The notes: generated by a model not told the origin, from the letters alone. DNA of 64,000 bases from Roseobacter insulae (GCF_019375555.1 NZ_JAHXDN010000004.1:434001-498000); one strand, 5' to 3'; counted from the first letter of the stretch, positions 19,082 to 28,146 are shown. Numbers and translations: made by a program.

Positions 19082-20530
19082 TTACTCTGGATCGGTGTTG
19101 AAAATCAAACGCTCGTCGCAGGGTGCAACCCGCAGGATATTGGTGCTCCCGGGGACGTTGAAAGGTACCCCGGCAGTGACCACGATCTGATCGTTCTCCT
19201 TGGCGTAGCCCTGCCGCAAGGCCGCCCGCGCCGAGGCCACAACCGCAAGTTTAAAGCGGTCGAGCTTGTCGGTGATAACGCAGTTAGTGCCCCAGGTAAG
19301 CGTCAGCCGCCGGGCTGTCCGCACCAGCGGGGTCATCGCCAGGATCGGCACCCGTGGCCGCTCCCGCGCGACAAGCAACGCCGTGGTTCCGCTTTGGCTG
19401 AAACAACAGATCGCCTGGATGTCCGTGGTCTCCGCGATCTCGCGCGCCGCCGACACGATGCCATCGGCGATGGTCGCGCCCTTGCTTTCCCGCGAGGCTT
19501 CGATGATTTGTGTGTAGGTCGGGTCCTGTTCGACCTCGGTGGCAACGTTGTTCATCGTTGTGACCGCCTCGACAGGATAAGCGCCCGCTGCCGATTCCGC
19601 CGACAGCATGACGGCATCCGCGCCCTCGTAGATCGCCGTGGCCACGTCAGAAACCTCAGCGCGGGTCGGCATCGGGCTTTCGATCATGCTTTCCATCATC
19701 TGGGTTGCCACGATCACCGGTTTTGCCGCCCGGCGGCACTGCCGCACGAGCCGCTTCTGAATGGGGGGCACGTTCTGCACCGGCAGTTCGACGCCCAGAT
19801 CGCCCCGCGCCACCATGATTCCGTCGCTCACTTTCAGGATGTCATCGAAATTCTGTACCGCAGCGGGTTTTTCGATCTTCGACAGAATGGCCGCGCGGCC
19901 GTTTGCCAGATCAGAGGCTTCCAACACGTCCTCCGGACGTTGCACAAAGCTCAGCGCCAGCCAGTCCACGCCCAGTTCACACACGAATTCCAGATCCTTG
20001 CGGTCCTTGTCCGACAGCGCGGCCAGTGGCAGAACCACATCCGGCACATTCACGCCCTTGCGATTAGAGATCACCCCGCCGGCAACCACGGTGCAATTGG
20101 CAAAGTCCGGGCCGCAGTCGTCGACCTTGAGACGGATTTTCCCATCATTGACCAACAGGCTCGCACCCGGCTCAAGTGCCGCGAAAATCTCAGGGTGCGG
20201 CAGGCAGACACGTGTCGCATCCCCCTCTGCCTTGTCCAGGTCCATGCGGAACTTGGCACCTTCCTCCAGCATTTCGCCGTCTTCATTTGCAAACACACCC
20301 ACGCGCAGTTTGGGCCCCTGCAAATCGGCCAGAATGCAGATGCTTCCGCCGGTGTCTTCTTCGAGCTGGCGGATGATCCGGTGCTTTTCGCGAATTTCGT
20401 CATGGCTGCCATGGCTCATATTCAATCGAAACACATCCGCACCCGCGATATGCAGATCGCGGATCATCTCATAGGTGTCGGAGGCCGGGCCCAACGTGGC
20501 CACGATTTTGACGTTGCGCGTGCGTCTCAT
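19082..20530 (-). CDS. pyk: pyruvate kinase
   Basis: The 482-aa glycolytic enzyme that converts phosphoenolpyruvate and ADP to pyruvate and ATP. It begins MRRTRNVKIVATLGPASD. The metal and substrate site is seen in ADVFRLNMSHGSHDEI, the catalytic Lys lies in AILSKIEKPAA, and MVARGDLGVELP is the family signature. A C-terminal allosteric domain follows (ICCFSQSGTTALLVARERP). The length is normal. The gene is divergent from the DUF1244 gene. Confidence 0.98.
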   Translation of the reverse strand: MRRTRNVKIVATLGPASDTYEMIRDLHIAGADVFRLNMSHGSHDEIREKHRIIRQLEEDTGGSICILADLQGPKLRVGVFANEDGEMLEEGAKFRMDLDKAEGDATRVCLPHPEIFAALEPGASLLVNDGKIRLKVDDCGPDFANCTVVAGGVISNRKGVNVPDVVLPLAALSDKDRKDLEFVCELGVDWLALSFVQRPEDVLEASDLANGRAAILSKIEKPAAVQNFDDILKVSDGIMVARGDLGVELPVQNVPPIQKRLVRQCRRAAKPVIVATQMMESMIESPMPTRAEVSDVATAIYEGADAVMLSAESAAGAYPVEAVTTMNNVATEVEQDPTYTQIIEASRESKGATIADGIVSAAREIAETTDIQAICCFSQSGTTALLVARERPRVPILAMTPLVRTARRLTLTWGTNCVITDKLDRFKLAVVASARAALRQGYAKENDQIVVTAGVPFNVPGSTNILRVAPCDERLIFNTDPE

Positions 20531-20739
20531 CTTCGATGTCGTCCTTCTTTAGCTTGTTACCGCTAACGGTTCGCGCATCTTATGTCGCATGATGGACCGC
20601 AGAGCAACTCCTGACACTTACCGTTTGCTCATTAAACAATTGATGACACGTACCGGCAGCAGGGTGCAAGCATGCAAAGCCCGGTTGACAGCAGCGTGTA
20701 CCGACCCAATCTGACAGAGACAGCACGAAGGATAACCAG

Positions 20740-21051
20740 ATGCCGACCCAAGAAGAAATCGAACTCCAGGCCGCAGCCTTTCGACGGCTGCAGAAGCACC
20801 TGATGGAAGACCGCACGGACGTTCAGAATATCGACATGATGAACCTTGCCGGATTTTGCCGGAACTGCCTGAGCCGCTGGTACGCCGAGGCCGCCGCCGA
20901 AAAGGGCATCGAGATCGGCAAGGAGGAAGCGCGAGAGCTGTTTTACGGCATGACCATGGCGGAGTGGAAAGCCAAATATCAGACCGATGCCAGCGGCGCA
21001 CAGCAGGAGGCCTTTGCCAAGGCCTTCGAAGAAAACGTCGGCAAGGACTGA
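20740..21051 (+). CDS. DUF1244 family protein
   Basis: A 103-aa soluble, mostly helical protein with the family's invariant block NLAGFCRNCLSRWYAEAAAE, followed by KEEARELFYGMTMAEWKAKY. The CRNC pair of cysteines might bind a metal, which is inference. It has an AAGGATAA ribosome binding site and stands alone, divergent from pyk. The function of DUF1244 is unknown. Confidence 0.93.
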   Translation: MPTQEEIELQAAAFRRLQKHLMEDRTDVQNIDMMNLAGFCRNCLSRWYAEAAAEKGIEIGKEEARELFYGMTMAEWKAKYQTDASGAQQEAFAKAFEENVGKD

Positions 21052-21102
21052 TGACGGATCCCGGGTTGCAGCGCTGAGGCGGGCCCCGTCGAAAGGCAAC
21101 GG

Positions 21103-21864
21103 TCAGTGCAGGGATCGGAACCTGTCCGCGAGATCGGACATCGATTGCACATAGGGGCCGGGGCCGAAACTTGCACGTGACACGCCCACCTCCGCAACAC
21201 TTGCAACCGTTTCGAGGGCGCCGCGCATCATGACGTTCACCGGCAGCGCCACCGACTCCACGATGTCTGCAATAAGCGGAAGCTGTGTCAGCCCCGGAAT
21301 GAAGAAGCCATCCGCCCCGGCGTCGGCATAGGCCTGCGCCCGGGTCAGCGCATCCGCGACCAGCATGCCGTGCTTGTCTGAATCCGAGGCAAGAAACAGA
21401 TCCGTTCTTGCATTGATGAACAACGGAACACCCTCGCGATCTGCCGCCGCTCTTGCCGCTTTGATACGGTCCACCTGCGCCGGAATGGCATAGAGGCCCT
21501 GGCCACGCACCACCCGGTCCTCCAGATTGATCCCGATAGCGCCAGCCTTGATCACCTTTTGCACATTCTCGGTGATGCCGGCGGGCTGCTCAGCATAGCC
21601 CCCTTCGAAATCAACGGTCAGCGGGAGGTCGACCGTGCCCGCAATGCGTTCCACGATCTGAAGCGCAAACCCGAGCGGGATGGCTTCGCCGTCGTCAAAC
21701 CCATGTGCGGCGGCAACCGACCAACTGCCCGTGGCGTTCGCCTTGGCACCGGCATCGGCCAAGGCTCTGGCACCCCCCGCGTCCCAGATGTTGTACAGCA
21801 CGAGAGGATCGCCCTTCTTGTGCAGTGATTTGAAAAGATTTGCTTTTTCGACCTGATTCATCAT
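21103..21864 (-). CDS. isocitrate lyase/PEP mutase-family enzyme
   Basis: A 253-aa TIM-barrel protein of the isocitrate lyase/phosphoenolpyruvate mutase superfamily. Visible motifs are LYNIWDAGGARALADAGAKA, the metal site LTVDFEGGYAE, and AIGINLEDRVV. The isocitrate-lyase KKCGH loop is absent, so it is not a true isocitrate lyase. Carboxyphosphonoenolpyruvate mutase-like, oxaloacetate decarboxylase-like or methylisocitrate lyase-like reactions are possible. Its ATG overlaps the ada stop codon (ATGA), so the two are translationally coupled. The next codon is also ATG and could be used. Confidence 0.88.
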   Translation of the reverse strand: MMNQVEKANLFKSLHKKGDPLVLYNIWDAGGARALADAGAKANATGSWSVAAAHGFDDGEAIPLGFALQIVERIAGTVDLPLTVDFEGGYAEQPAGITENVQKVIKAGAIGINLEDRVVRGQGLYAIPAQVDRIKAARAAADREGVPLFINARTDLFLASDSDKHGMLVADALTRAQAYADAGADGFFIPGLTQLPLIADIVESVALPVNVMMRGALETVASVAEVGVSRASFGPGPYVQSMSDLADRFRSLH

Positions 21865-22934
21865 TTCGTACTTTCCACGGCTGTCATTCTGTAGTGTCGT
21901 TCGATTTCAAGAAGCTTCTGCTTTCGCCACAATCCACCGCCATAACCGGTCAGTGACCCGTCGGCCCCGAGCACGCGGTGACAGGGGACAATCAAAGCAA
22001 TCTGATTTGCGCCATTCGCCCGCGCAACGGCGCGGGTGGATGCGGGTCGACCGATGCGTTTTGCCACCTCAGAGTAGCTGCGCGTGACACCCGGCGGAAT
22101 GCGCCTGAGTTCAGACCAGACGTCCTTGGCAAACTCCGAGCCAAGGAAGGCAAGCGGCGTTGCAAAATGCGCGTTGCGGCCCTCGAAAAACCGGTCCAGC
22201 TCTTCCCTGACCTGCTGGCCTGGGTCGGTCCTGCCAACCCCCAGCCTTCCCTTAGCATGCCGGGCCAGTCTGCCGACCTCGGACCTCAGAGCGATGCGGT
22301 CGACGAATTCCAGCAGGTGAAGGTGCGTCCGGCTGCTGATTGAGATCATGTCGCCCAGCGGCGTCGCGATCCAATCCGCGAAAAGCACCGGGTCGGAGGC
22401 AAGCTTGCCGGGCGCCCGACCGATCAACTGTGCAAATGACGCCCGGAACGCGCTGGCGGACTCGAAGCGGGCGTCCACCTGAGCCTCGATGACCCTCCCG
22501 CCACCCGCAATCGTGACGAACCCGTCACGCAGCCGTCTTTGGCGCGCCATCTCAAGGAAAGTCATACCAAACTGGCGTTTGAAACTTCTGCGCACCGTCG
22601 ACAGATCGAACCCCATCCGCAGGATGTCCTCTTCCGACCAGCGGTAGGCGGGCCGTGCCTCAAGTGCGGCCAGAAGTGCGGCAATCGCCGGGTCAGCGGC
22701 AGCCATGGGCGCAAGCGGGTGGCAGCGCTTGCAGGCACGGTACCCGGCCCCGATACATTCCCCGACGGAGCCGTAAAACGTGCAGTTTTCCGACTTCGGT
22801 TTGCGCGCGGGACAGGTGAGCCGACAAAAGACACCCGTGGTGGCCACCGCAACATAGGCCTGTCCGTCATACCCGGCATCGCGGTTGAGCAGCGCCGCAT
22901 AAAGCGTGTCGTGATTGGGCAGGTCAAAGATCAT
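21861..22934 (-). CDS. ada: Ada: methylated-DNA repair protein and transcriptional regulator
   Basis: A 357-aa bifunctional protein. The N-terminal domain has the zinc-binding cysteines (CRLTC and CKRC) that accept methyl groups from phosphotriesters. An AraC-type helix-turn-helix follows (MGFDLSTVRRSFKRQFGMTFLE cut in two helices). The C-terminal O6-methylguanine methyltransferase has the active-site PCHR (IALIVPCHRVLG). Methylated Ada normally activates its own operon. An ATG seven codons upstream (22955) is an alternative start. The downstream PEP mutase-family gene overlaps by 4 bp. Confidence 0.95.
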   Translation of the reverse strand: MIFDLPNHDTLYAALLNRDAGYDGQAYVAVATTGVFCRLTCPARKPKSENCTFYGSVGECIGAGYRACKRCHPLAPMAAADPAIAALLAALEARPAYRWSEEDILRMGFDLSTVRRSFKRQFGMTFLEMARQRRLRDGFVTIAGGGRVIEAQVDARFESASAFRASFAQLIGRAPGKLASDPVLFADWIATPLGDMISISSRTHLHLLEFVDRIALRSEVGRLARHAKGRLGVGRTDPGQQVREELDRFFEGRNAHFATPLAFLGSEFAKDVWSELRRIPPGVTRSYSEVAKRIGRPASTRAVARANGANQIALIVPCHRVLGADGSLTGYGGGLWRKQKLLEIERHYRMTAVESTK

Positions 22935-23493
22935 GGTCCGAGGGTAGCACGCCATTTCACGGATGCCGCCGGAAATCAGGCGTGTCTTCAATTTTCCGGG
23001 GGACGCTTGCGCGCAACATCTTCGTGCATGTGATTTTCTGGCACTGAAACCGGCCGGAATGGTCGAAACCCTCCGCCCCGCCGTGCCCAAGTGTCTCCAC
23101 CAACGCCCCTTTATCGCCCGTTGCTCCAAGTCGCGGCATGACGGTCTGCTGCAAAACCAGCCGGGCAGATCAGTTATCATCACCTCGACAGCCAACTACC
23201 CCCGGAACCCACCCAACCGGAGCGCAGATTACTTCTGGCCACAACAATCAGCGTTGGAACCGGTGCTCTCTGCGGTGTTTACAGAAGGCCCTTGCCGGCG
23301 CTCACCAAGACCGAAATGTCCGGCGCGTGGGGTATGTTGGCACTCACCGTCGCCGGGGTTGTTCTGCTCGTGTCACGCGGGACTGTCAGGGCATACCGGT
23401 GCTTTGCGCAGGCGTCTGGAGGTCTGGCCAATCCGCAACGGCAAAGCCCGGGCAGGCTGTGCATTCGCCTGGCACCTCGCTGATTCCGGCGGT
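22935..23493. other. Gene-free stretch between ada and the MaoC-like gene
   Basis: These 560 bp hold only short, unconvincing frames on both strands, including a 63-codon plus-strand frame with one hydrophobic run (23292-23483). It should contain the ada promoter on the ada side. No Ada box, tRNA, terminator or repeat could be recognised with confidence. Confidence 0.5.
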
Positions 23494-23958
23494 TCAAAAG
23501 AGATACAGCACCCGCCAGTCCGCGATCAGCGCCGGTTTCTCCTTTCCCCTGATCTCCACCTCGACGTCGTATCGCAGTATCACTGACCCGTCCGGTCGCC
23601 GCGTCGCTTCCGCCAATTGAAAATGCGCCCTGATGTCCGAGCCGGAGCGCACCGGCGCCACGAACCGGACCTTGTCAAAACCATAGTTCACCGAAGCGCT
23701 TTGCCCCGCCAAGCGCGGCAGCGCGTTGTAGGCCATCGATGACAGCATCGAAAGGGTCAGAAATCCATGCGCGACGGTCCCGCCAAAGCCGGTTTCGGCG
23801 GCGGCCCCGGCGTCCAGGTGAATGAACTGGCGGTCGTCGGTCGCCTCGGCAAAGGCGTCGATCCGCGCCTGGGTAACCGACACCCAGTCAGAGCATCCGA
23901 TATCGGTTCCGACCAGCGCGGGCAGAGTCTCGGGGTTTATCGACGCGACCGGGGCCAC
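23494..23958 (-). CDS. MaoC-like (hotdog-fold) dehydratase
   Basis: A 154-aa hotdog-fold protein. The (R)-specific enoyl-CoA hydratase catalytic region is seen in DDRQFIHLDAGAAAETGFGG and TVAHGFLTLSMLSSM, with the Asp and His dyad in the expected segment. It probably hydrates an enoyl thioester. The start is a GTG placed 9 bp after the aminotransferase stop, so it is the last gene of the dgcN-dgcA-dat operon. Its part in D-amino acid breakdown, if any, is unknown. Confidence 0.88.
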   Translation of the reverse strand: MAPVASINPETLPALVGTDIGCSDWVSVTQARIDAFAEATDDRQFIHLDAGAAAETGFGGTVAHGFLTLSMLSSMAYNALPRLAGQSASVNYGFDKVRFVAPVRSGSDIRAHFQLAEATRRPDGSVILRYDVEVEIRGKEKPALIADWRVLYLF

Positions 23959-23967
23959 GGGGCACCG

Positions 23968-24828
23968 TCAGATCGCAGCCTTGCGGCTTTCCTCAAGATA
24001 GATTTCGCGCAGCCGCGGCGCGACCCGTCCCGGAACGCCCTCACCCAGGGACACGCCGTCGATTTCGACAACCGGCATCACGAAGGTGCTGGCTGAAGTG
24101 ACAAATGCCTCATCCGCGTCCTTGGCTTCTTCGATGGTGAAATTGCGCTCTTCCACTTCCATCTGAGCCTCCTGCGCGAACCGCAACACCGCCGCACGGG
24201 TGATCCCATGCAGAATGTCATTGCTCAGCCCGCGCGTGATGATCCTGTTGCCCTTGACGATATAGGCATTGTTGCTGGTGCCTTCGGTGACGAAACCGTC
24301 CTCGGTCATCCAAGCATCATCAGCTCCGGCCTTCTTGGCCATCATCTTGCCCATCGACGGGTAGAGCAGTTGCACGGTCTTGATGTCGCGCCGTCCCCAG
24401 CGAATATCCTCGATGCTGATGACCTTCATGCCCTTCAGCGCCGCGGGGTTGTCGGCCAGGCCCGGTTTTGACTGCGTGAACAGCACAATTGTCGGCGTGG
24501 TCGTTTCGGGGTCGGGGAAGACGAAATCGCGGTCGCCGGGCGCGCCGCGGGTGATCTGCAAATAGATCATGCCCTCGTCGATCTCATTCACCCGCACCAA
24601 CTCGCGGTGGACCTCCAACAGGTCTTCCTTGCTGATCGGGCTGCGCATGTCCAGCTCATCCAGCGATCTCTGCAACCGAACCGCATGGCCGTCAAAATCG
24701 ATCAGCTTGCCGCCCAGAACCGAGGTAACTTCATACACGCCGTCGGCCATCAGGAACCCGCGATCAAAGATCGAAACGGAAGCCTCGTTTTCGGGCAGGT
24801 ATTCGCCGTTCAGATATACAGTGCGCAT
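23968..24828 (-). CDS. dat: D-amino-acid aminotransferase (class IV PLP enzyme)
   Basis: A 286-aa fold-type IV PLP enzyme. The N-terminus (MRTVYLNGEYLPENEASVSI, then FDRGFLMADGVYEV), the PLP Lys in RRDIKTVQLL and the C-terminal substrate loop (EEAKDADEAFVTSASTFVMP) match D-alanine/D-amino acid aminotransferases rather than branched-chain ones. It should move the amino group of D-amino acids to 2-oxoglutarate, giving D-glutamate. The ATG at 24828 begins the conserved N-terminus. It lies 4 bp after dgcA and 9 bp before the MaoC-like gene. Confidence 0.88.
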   Translation of the reverse strand: MRTVYLNGEYLPENEASVSIFDRGFLMADGVYEVTSVLGGKLIDFDGHAVRLQRSLDELDMRSPISKEDLLEVHRELVRVNEIDEGMIYLQITRGAPGDRDFVFPDPETTTPTIVLFTQSKPGLADNPAALKGMKVISIEDIRWGRRDIKTVQLLYPSMGKMMAKKAGADDAWMTEDGFVTEGTSNNAYIVKGNRIITRGLSNDILHGITRAAVLRFAQEAQMEVEERNFTIEEAKDADEAFVTSASTFVMPVVEIDGVSLGEGVPGRVAPRLREIYLEESRKAAI

Positions 24829-24832
24829 GTGG

Positions 24833-25798
24833 TCATCCCCATAATCCAGCAACAGGCGGGTGAACGCCTTTTTCGTCGAAAACCAAAGCGCTGTCACGGT
24901 CTTCGGCCAGCAATAGCGGCCCATCCAGATCGGTGATCAGCGCGCCCTGCGCCAGCAATGTCGCCGGTGCCATGGCGAGGCTCGACCCGACCATGCATCC
25001 CACCATCACATCGTAGCCCAATGCCAGACCTTCGCTACGCAAGGCCAGCGCTTCGGTCAAGCCGCCGGTTTTATCGAGCTTCACATTAATCACGTCGTAT
25101 TTGCCCTTGAGCTTGGGCAGACTGGCGCGATCATGGCAGCTTTCATCCGCGCACACCGGCACCGGGCGGTCGATGCCGATCAGGGCGTCATCGTCTGCCG
25201 CAGGCAGGGGCTGCTCCACCAGTTGCACACCAAGCCGAACCAGATGCGGGGCCAGATCCGCGTAAACCTCGGCGCTCCAACCTTCGTTTGCATCGACGAT
25301 GATCCTGGCATCGGGTGCACCGGCCCGGACAGCTTCGAGCCGTGGCATATCGTCGGGCGTGCCCAGCTTGATCTTTAACAGCGGGCGATGTGCATTTTCG
25401 GCAGCCTGCGCCTGCATCTTTTCCGGTGTATCCAGCGACAGCGTATAGGCTGTGATCTCAGGCCCCGGCACGGGCAGACCGGCAAGGTCCCAGACACGCT
25501 TGCCCGCGCGCTTCGCCTCCAGATCCCACAAGGCGCAGTCCACCGCGTTGCGGGCCGCACCTGCGGGCAGTAAATCGTAAAGCCCCGCGCGGGTGATATC
25601 GGGCGGCAGGCCCTCGATCTGCGCGGTCACGCTCTCCAATGTCTCGTCGTAGCGGGCATAGGGTACGCATTCCCCCCATCCGCTGTGGCCACCGTCCTTG
25701 AGACGCACGGTCAGCACATTGGCTTCGGTGCGCGATCCCCGGCTGATGGTAAAAACCTGCGCGAGACGGAAAACATCGTGACTGACGGTAATGTCCAT
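24833..25798 (-). CDS. dgcA: enolase-superfamily racemase/epimerase, probable DgcA (N-acetyl-D-Glu racemase) or dipeptide epimerase
   Basis: A 321-aa enolase-superfamily member of the muconate lactonizing subgroup. Catalytic motifs are in order: the KxK pair (LLKIKLGTP), the metal ligands IIVDANEGWS, QLVEQPLP and VCADESCHD, and the second base Lys in DVINVKLDKTGGL. L-Ala-D/L-Glu epimerases share this pattern. The adjacent DgcN homologue argues for the DgcA role, racemising N-acetyl-D-glutamate. The ATG at 25798 has a GGGTGAGG ribosome binding site; a GTG two codons upstream is less likely. Confidence 0.85.
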   Translation of the reverse strand: MDITVSHDVFRLAQVFTISRGSRTEANVLTVRLKDGGHSGWGECVPYARYDETLESVTAQIEGLPPDITRAGLYDLLPAGAARNAVDCALWDLEAKRAGKRVWDLAGLPVPGPEITAYTLSLDTPEKMQAQAAENAHRPLLKIKLGTPDDMPRLEAVRAGAPDARIIVDANEGWSAEVYADLAPHLVRLGVQLVEQPLPAADDDALIGIDRPVPVCADESCHDRASLPKLKGKYDVINVKLDKTGGLTEALALRSEGLALGYDVMVGCMVGSSLAMAPATLLAQGALITDLDGPLLLAEDRDSALVFDEKGVHPPVAGLWG

Positions 25799-25863
25799 CC
25801 TCACCCTTTCATTTGGCCAAAAACAGCCCCGCCGGACGCGCCGACGGGGATGCCGGGAAAACC

Positions 25864-26865
25864 CTAGATGTTTTCAAGCGCCTCTGCCAGACGGTCGGCC
25901 CCATGGCGGAACGGATCAATCGTCGGCAGCCCAAGGCGTGCCTCGACCTCGGCGCAATAGGCGGTGGCCTCTGCATCGGAAAGGTGCTGGGTATTGATCG
26001 AGACGCCCGCAACCTGGCAGGCCGGGTTAGCCACCCGCGCAAATTGCAGGGAGGTGTCGCGCACCGCCTCAATGCTTGGCAGCTTGTATCCCGGCAGGCC
26101 CCGCATGTGCTGCCGCGTTGGCTCATGGCAGATGATCAGCGCGTCCGGTTGCCCGCCGTGGATCAACGCCAGCGTGACGCCGGAGTAGGACACGTGGAAC
26201 AGGCTGCCCTGCCCCTCGATGATGTCCCAGTGATCCGCCGCGTTGTCGGGCGTCAGGTATTCCACCGCGCCCGCCATGAAATCCGCGATCACCGCATCCA
26301 GCGGCACGCCGTGCCCGGTGATCAGAATACCGGTCTGACCCGTGGCCCGGAAGGTGCTCTTCATGCCACGTTCGCGCATCGACGCATCCAGCGCCAGGGC
26401 CGTGTACATCTTGCCCGCAGAACAGTCGGTGCCGACGGCCAGAACGCGTTTGCCGGTCCGCTTCACCCCGTTTGCAATCGGATAGGCGTCGGTGGGCACA
26501 CGCACGTCATGCAGCGTGCCCCCATGCACCTGCGCCGCGGCCATCAGCTCGGATTCGTCGCGCAGCAGGTTATGCAGGCCGCTGGCCAGATCAAACCCGG
26601 CCTCAAGCGCTTCGACAAGAACCTTGCGCCATTCCTTGCTGATATAGCCGCCCCGGTTGGCGACCCCGATCACCAGCGTTCTGGCCCCGGCGGCTTTGGC
26701 CTCCTGAAGGGTCATGTCCTGCAAGCCGACATCCGCCTTGCAGCCTGCCATGCGGAACTGCCCAACTGCGTTTTCGGGACGCCAGTCCTTGATGCCCTGC
26801 GCCACCTTGGCCGCCAGTTGGTCAGGCGCATCGCCTAAAAACAGAAGATAGGGTGTTTCGATCAT
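25864..26865 (-). CDS. dgcN: DUF1611 protein, probable N-acetyltransferase DgcN
   Basis: A 333-aa DUF1611 protein with a P-loop-like segment (AVGTDCSAGKMYTALALD) and conserved blocks IEGQGSLFHVSYSGVTLALI and LIICHEPTRQHMRGLPGY. Members next to an enolase-superfamily gene are known as DgcN, which acetylates D-glutamate before DgcA racemises it. That function is assigned here from family and context. The ATG at 26865 begins the conserved N-terminus (MIETPYLLFLGDA). It is first in the four-gene operon and divergent from mcl1. Confidence 0.85.
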   Translation of the reverse strand: MIETPYLLFLGDAPDQLAAKVAQGIKDWRPENAVGQFRMAGCKADVGLQDMTLQEAKAAGARTLVIGVANRGGYISKEWRKVLVEALEAGFDLASGLHNLLRDESELMAAAQVHGGTLHDVRVPTDAYPIANGVKRTGKRVLAVGTDCSAGKMYTALALDASMRERGMKSTFRATGQTGILITGHGVPLDAVIADFMAGAVEYLTPDNAADHWDIIEGQGSLFHVSYSGVTLALIHGGQPDALIICHEPTRQHMRGLPGYKLPSIEAVRDTSLQFARVANPACQVAGVSINTQHLSDAEATAYCAEVEARLGLPTIDPFRHGADRLAEALENI

Positions 26866-26951
26866 GGTTTTGGCTCCCGGTCGCGGTTTCGCGTCAATTT
26901 CACCTATGTCCGGCGCAAACACATCTTGGAATTGGCCGACCTGGCCAAAAT

Positions 26952-27022
26952 ATTGCACGAAAATTCTATCGATGTGTTCATTTGCACAAGATCGAAGCGC
27001 TGAGTAGCACGATTCGTGCAAT
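26952..27022. promoter_or_regulatory. Inverted-repeat region between dgcN and mcl1
   Basis: ATTGCACGAA (26952-26961) and TTCGTGCAAT (27013-27022) form a perfect 10-bp inverted repeat spaced by 51 bp. A partial copy, TTGCACAA (26982-26989), lies between them. The spacing of about one loop of DNA and the position 87 bp before dgcN suggest an operator pair. The regulator is not encoded next to it. Confidence 0.5.
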
Positions 27023-27120
27023 CTGAAATGCTGCACCTGCAAAATCCCCCTTGCGGGCCGATGCGCAATTTAATACCAGCTTGAGCAACCCGATCGCAAT
27101 TATATTACCCAGAGGTCCCC

Positions 27121-28077
27121 ATGAGTTTTCGTATCCAGCCCGCCGCCCCCGCGCGACCAAACCGCTGCCAGCTCTTTGGTCCGGGCTCCCGCCCGGCGAT
27201 TTTCGAGAAAATGGCAGCCTCGGCCTCGGATGTGATCAACCTCGACCTTGAGGACAGCGTGGCACCCTCTGACAAGGACAGCGCCCGGGCGAACATCATC
27301 GCCGCAATCGCAGATGTCGACTGGGGAAACAAAACGCTGTCCGTGCGGATCAATGGTCTGGACACGCCTTATTGGTACCGTGACGTGGTCGATCTTCTGG
27401 AGCAGGCAGGCGACCGGTTGGATCAGATCATGATCCCCAAGGTGGGCTGCGCAGGCGACATCTATGCCGTGGACGCGCTGGTCACCGCTGTCGAGGCTGC
27501 GAAGGGGCGCCGCAAGAAAATCAGTTTCGAGGTGATCATCGAATCCGCCGCGGGCATCGCCCATGTGGAGGAAATCGCTGCCAGTTCGCCACGTCTGCAG
27601 GCAATGAGCCTTGGGGCTGCGGATTTCGCCGCGTCGATGGGCATGCAAACCACCGGGATCGGCGGCACCCAGGAAAACTACTACATGCACCGGGAGGGGC
27701 AGAAATACTGGTCCGATCCATGGCATTGGGCACAAGCGGCGATCGTTGCCGCCTGCCGCACACACGGTGTCCTGCCGGTTGATGGTCCCTTTGGCGATTT
27801 TTCCGACGATGAGGGGTTCCGCGCGCAGGCCCGCCGCTCTGCAACACTGGGGATGGTCGGCAAATGGGCCATTCACCCCAAGCAGGTGGCCATCGCCAAC
27901 GACGTCTTCACCCCCTCTGAGGAGGCCGTTTCCGAGGCGCGCGAGATACTTGCGGCCATGGAAGAGGCCAAGGCAAAGGGCGAAGGCGCGACCGTTTACA
28001 AGGGGCGGCTCGTCGATATCGCCTCGATCAAACAGGCCGAGGTCATTGTGCGCCAATCCGAAATGATCAACGGTTAA
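27121..28077 (+). CDS. mcl1: L-malyl-CoA/beta-methylmalyl-CoA lyase
   Basis: A 318-aa HpcH/HpaI aldolase-family enzyme that is nearly collinear with Rhodobacter Mcl1. The N-terminus reads MSFRIQPAAPARPNRCQLFG and the barrel motifs are DVINLDLEDSVAP, FEVIIESAAGIAHVEEIA and MSLGAADFAASMG. It cleaves L-malyl-CoA and beta-methylmalyl-CoA to glyoxylate plus acetyl-CoA or propionyl-CoA. This is a step of the ethylmalonyl-CoA route and of glyoxylate metabolism. Length is exactly that of the family. It is divergent from dgcN over a 255-bp control region. Confidence 0.95.
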   Translation: MSFRIQPAAPARPNRCQLFGPGSRPAIFEKMAASASDVINLDLEDSVAPSDKDSARANIIAAIADVDWGNKTLSVRINGLDTPYWYRDVVDLLEQAGDRLDQIMIPKVGCAGDIYAVDALVTAVEAAKGRRKKISFEVIIESAAGIAHVEEIAASSPRLQAMSLGAADFAASMGMQTTGIGGTQENYYMHREGQKYWSDPWHWAQAAIVAACRTHGVLPVDGPFGDFSDDEGFRAQARRSATLGMVGKWAIHPKQVAIANDVFTPSEEAVSEAREILAAMEEAKAKGEGATVYKGRLVDIASIKQAEVIVRQSEMING

Positions 28078-28146
28078 CGTAACTTTGATTTGGCATTTCG
28101 GCGCCCGCGTGGCTCTCTCAAGGGCGATATGTCCCGGGAGAACACG

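Noticed and set aside
18011-20566. Long open frame of about 850 codons antisense to rplT, rpmI and pyk
   Set aside because: It covers three certain genes on the other strand and has no family features.
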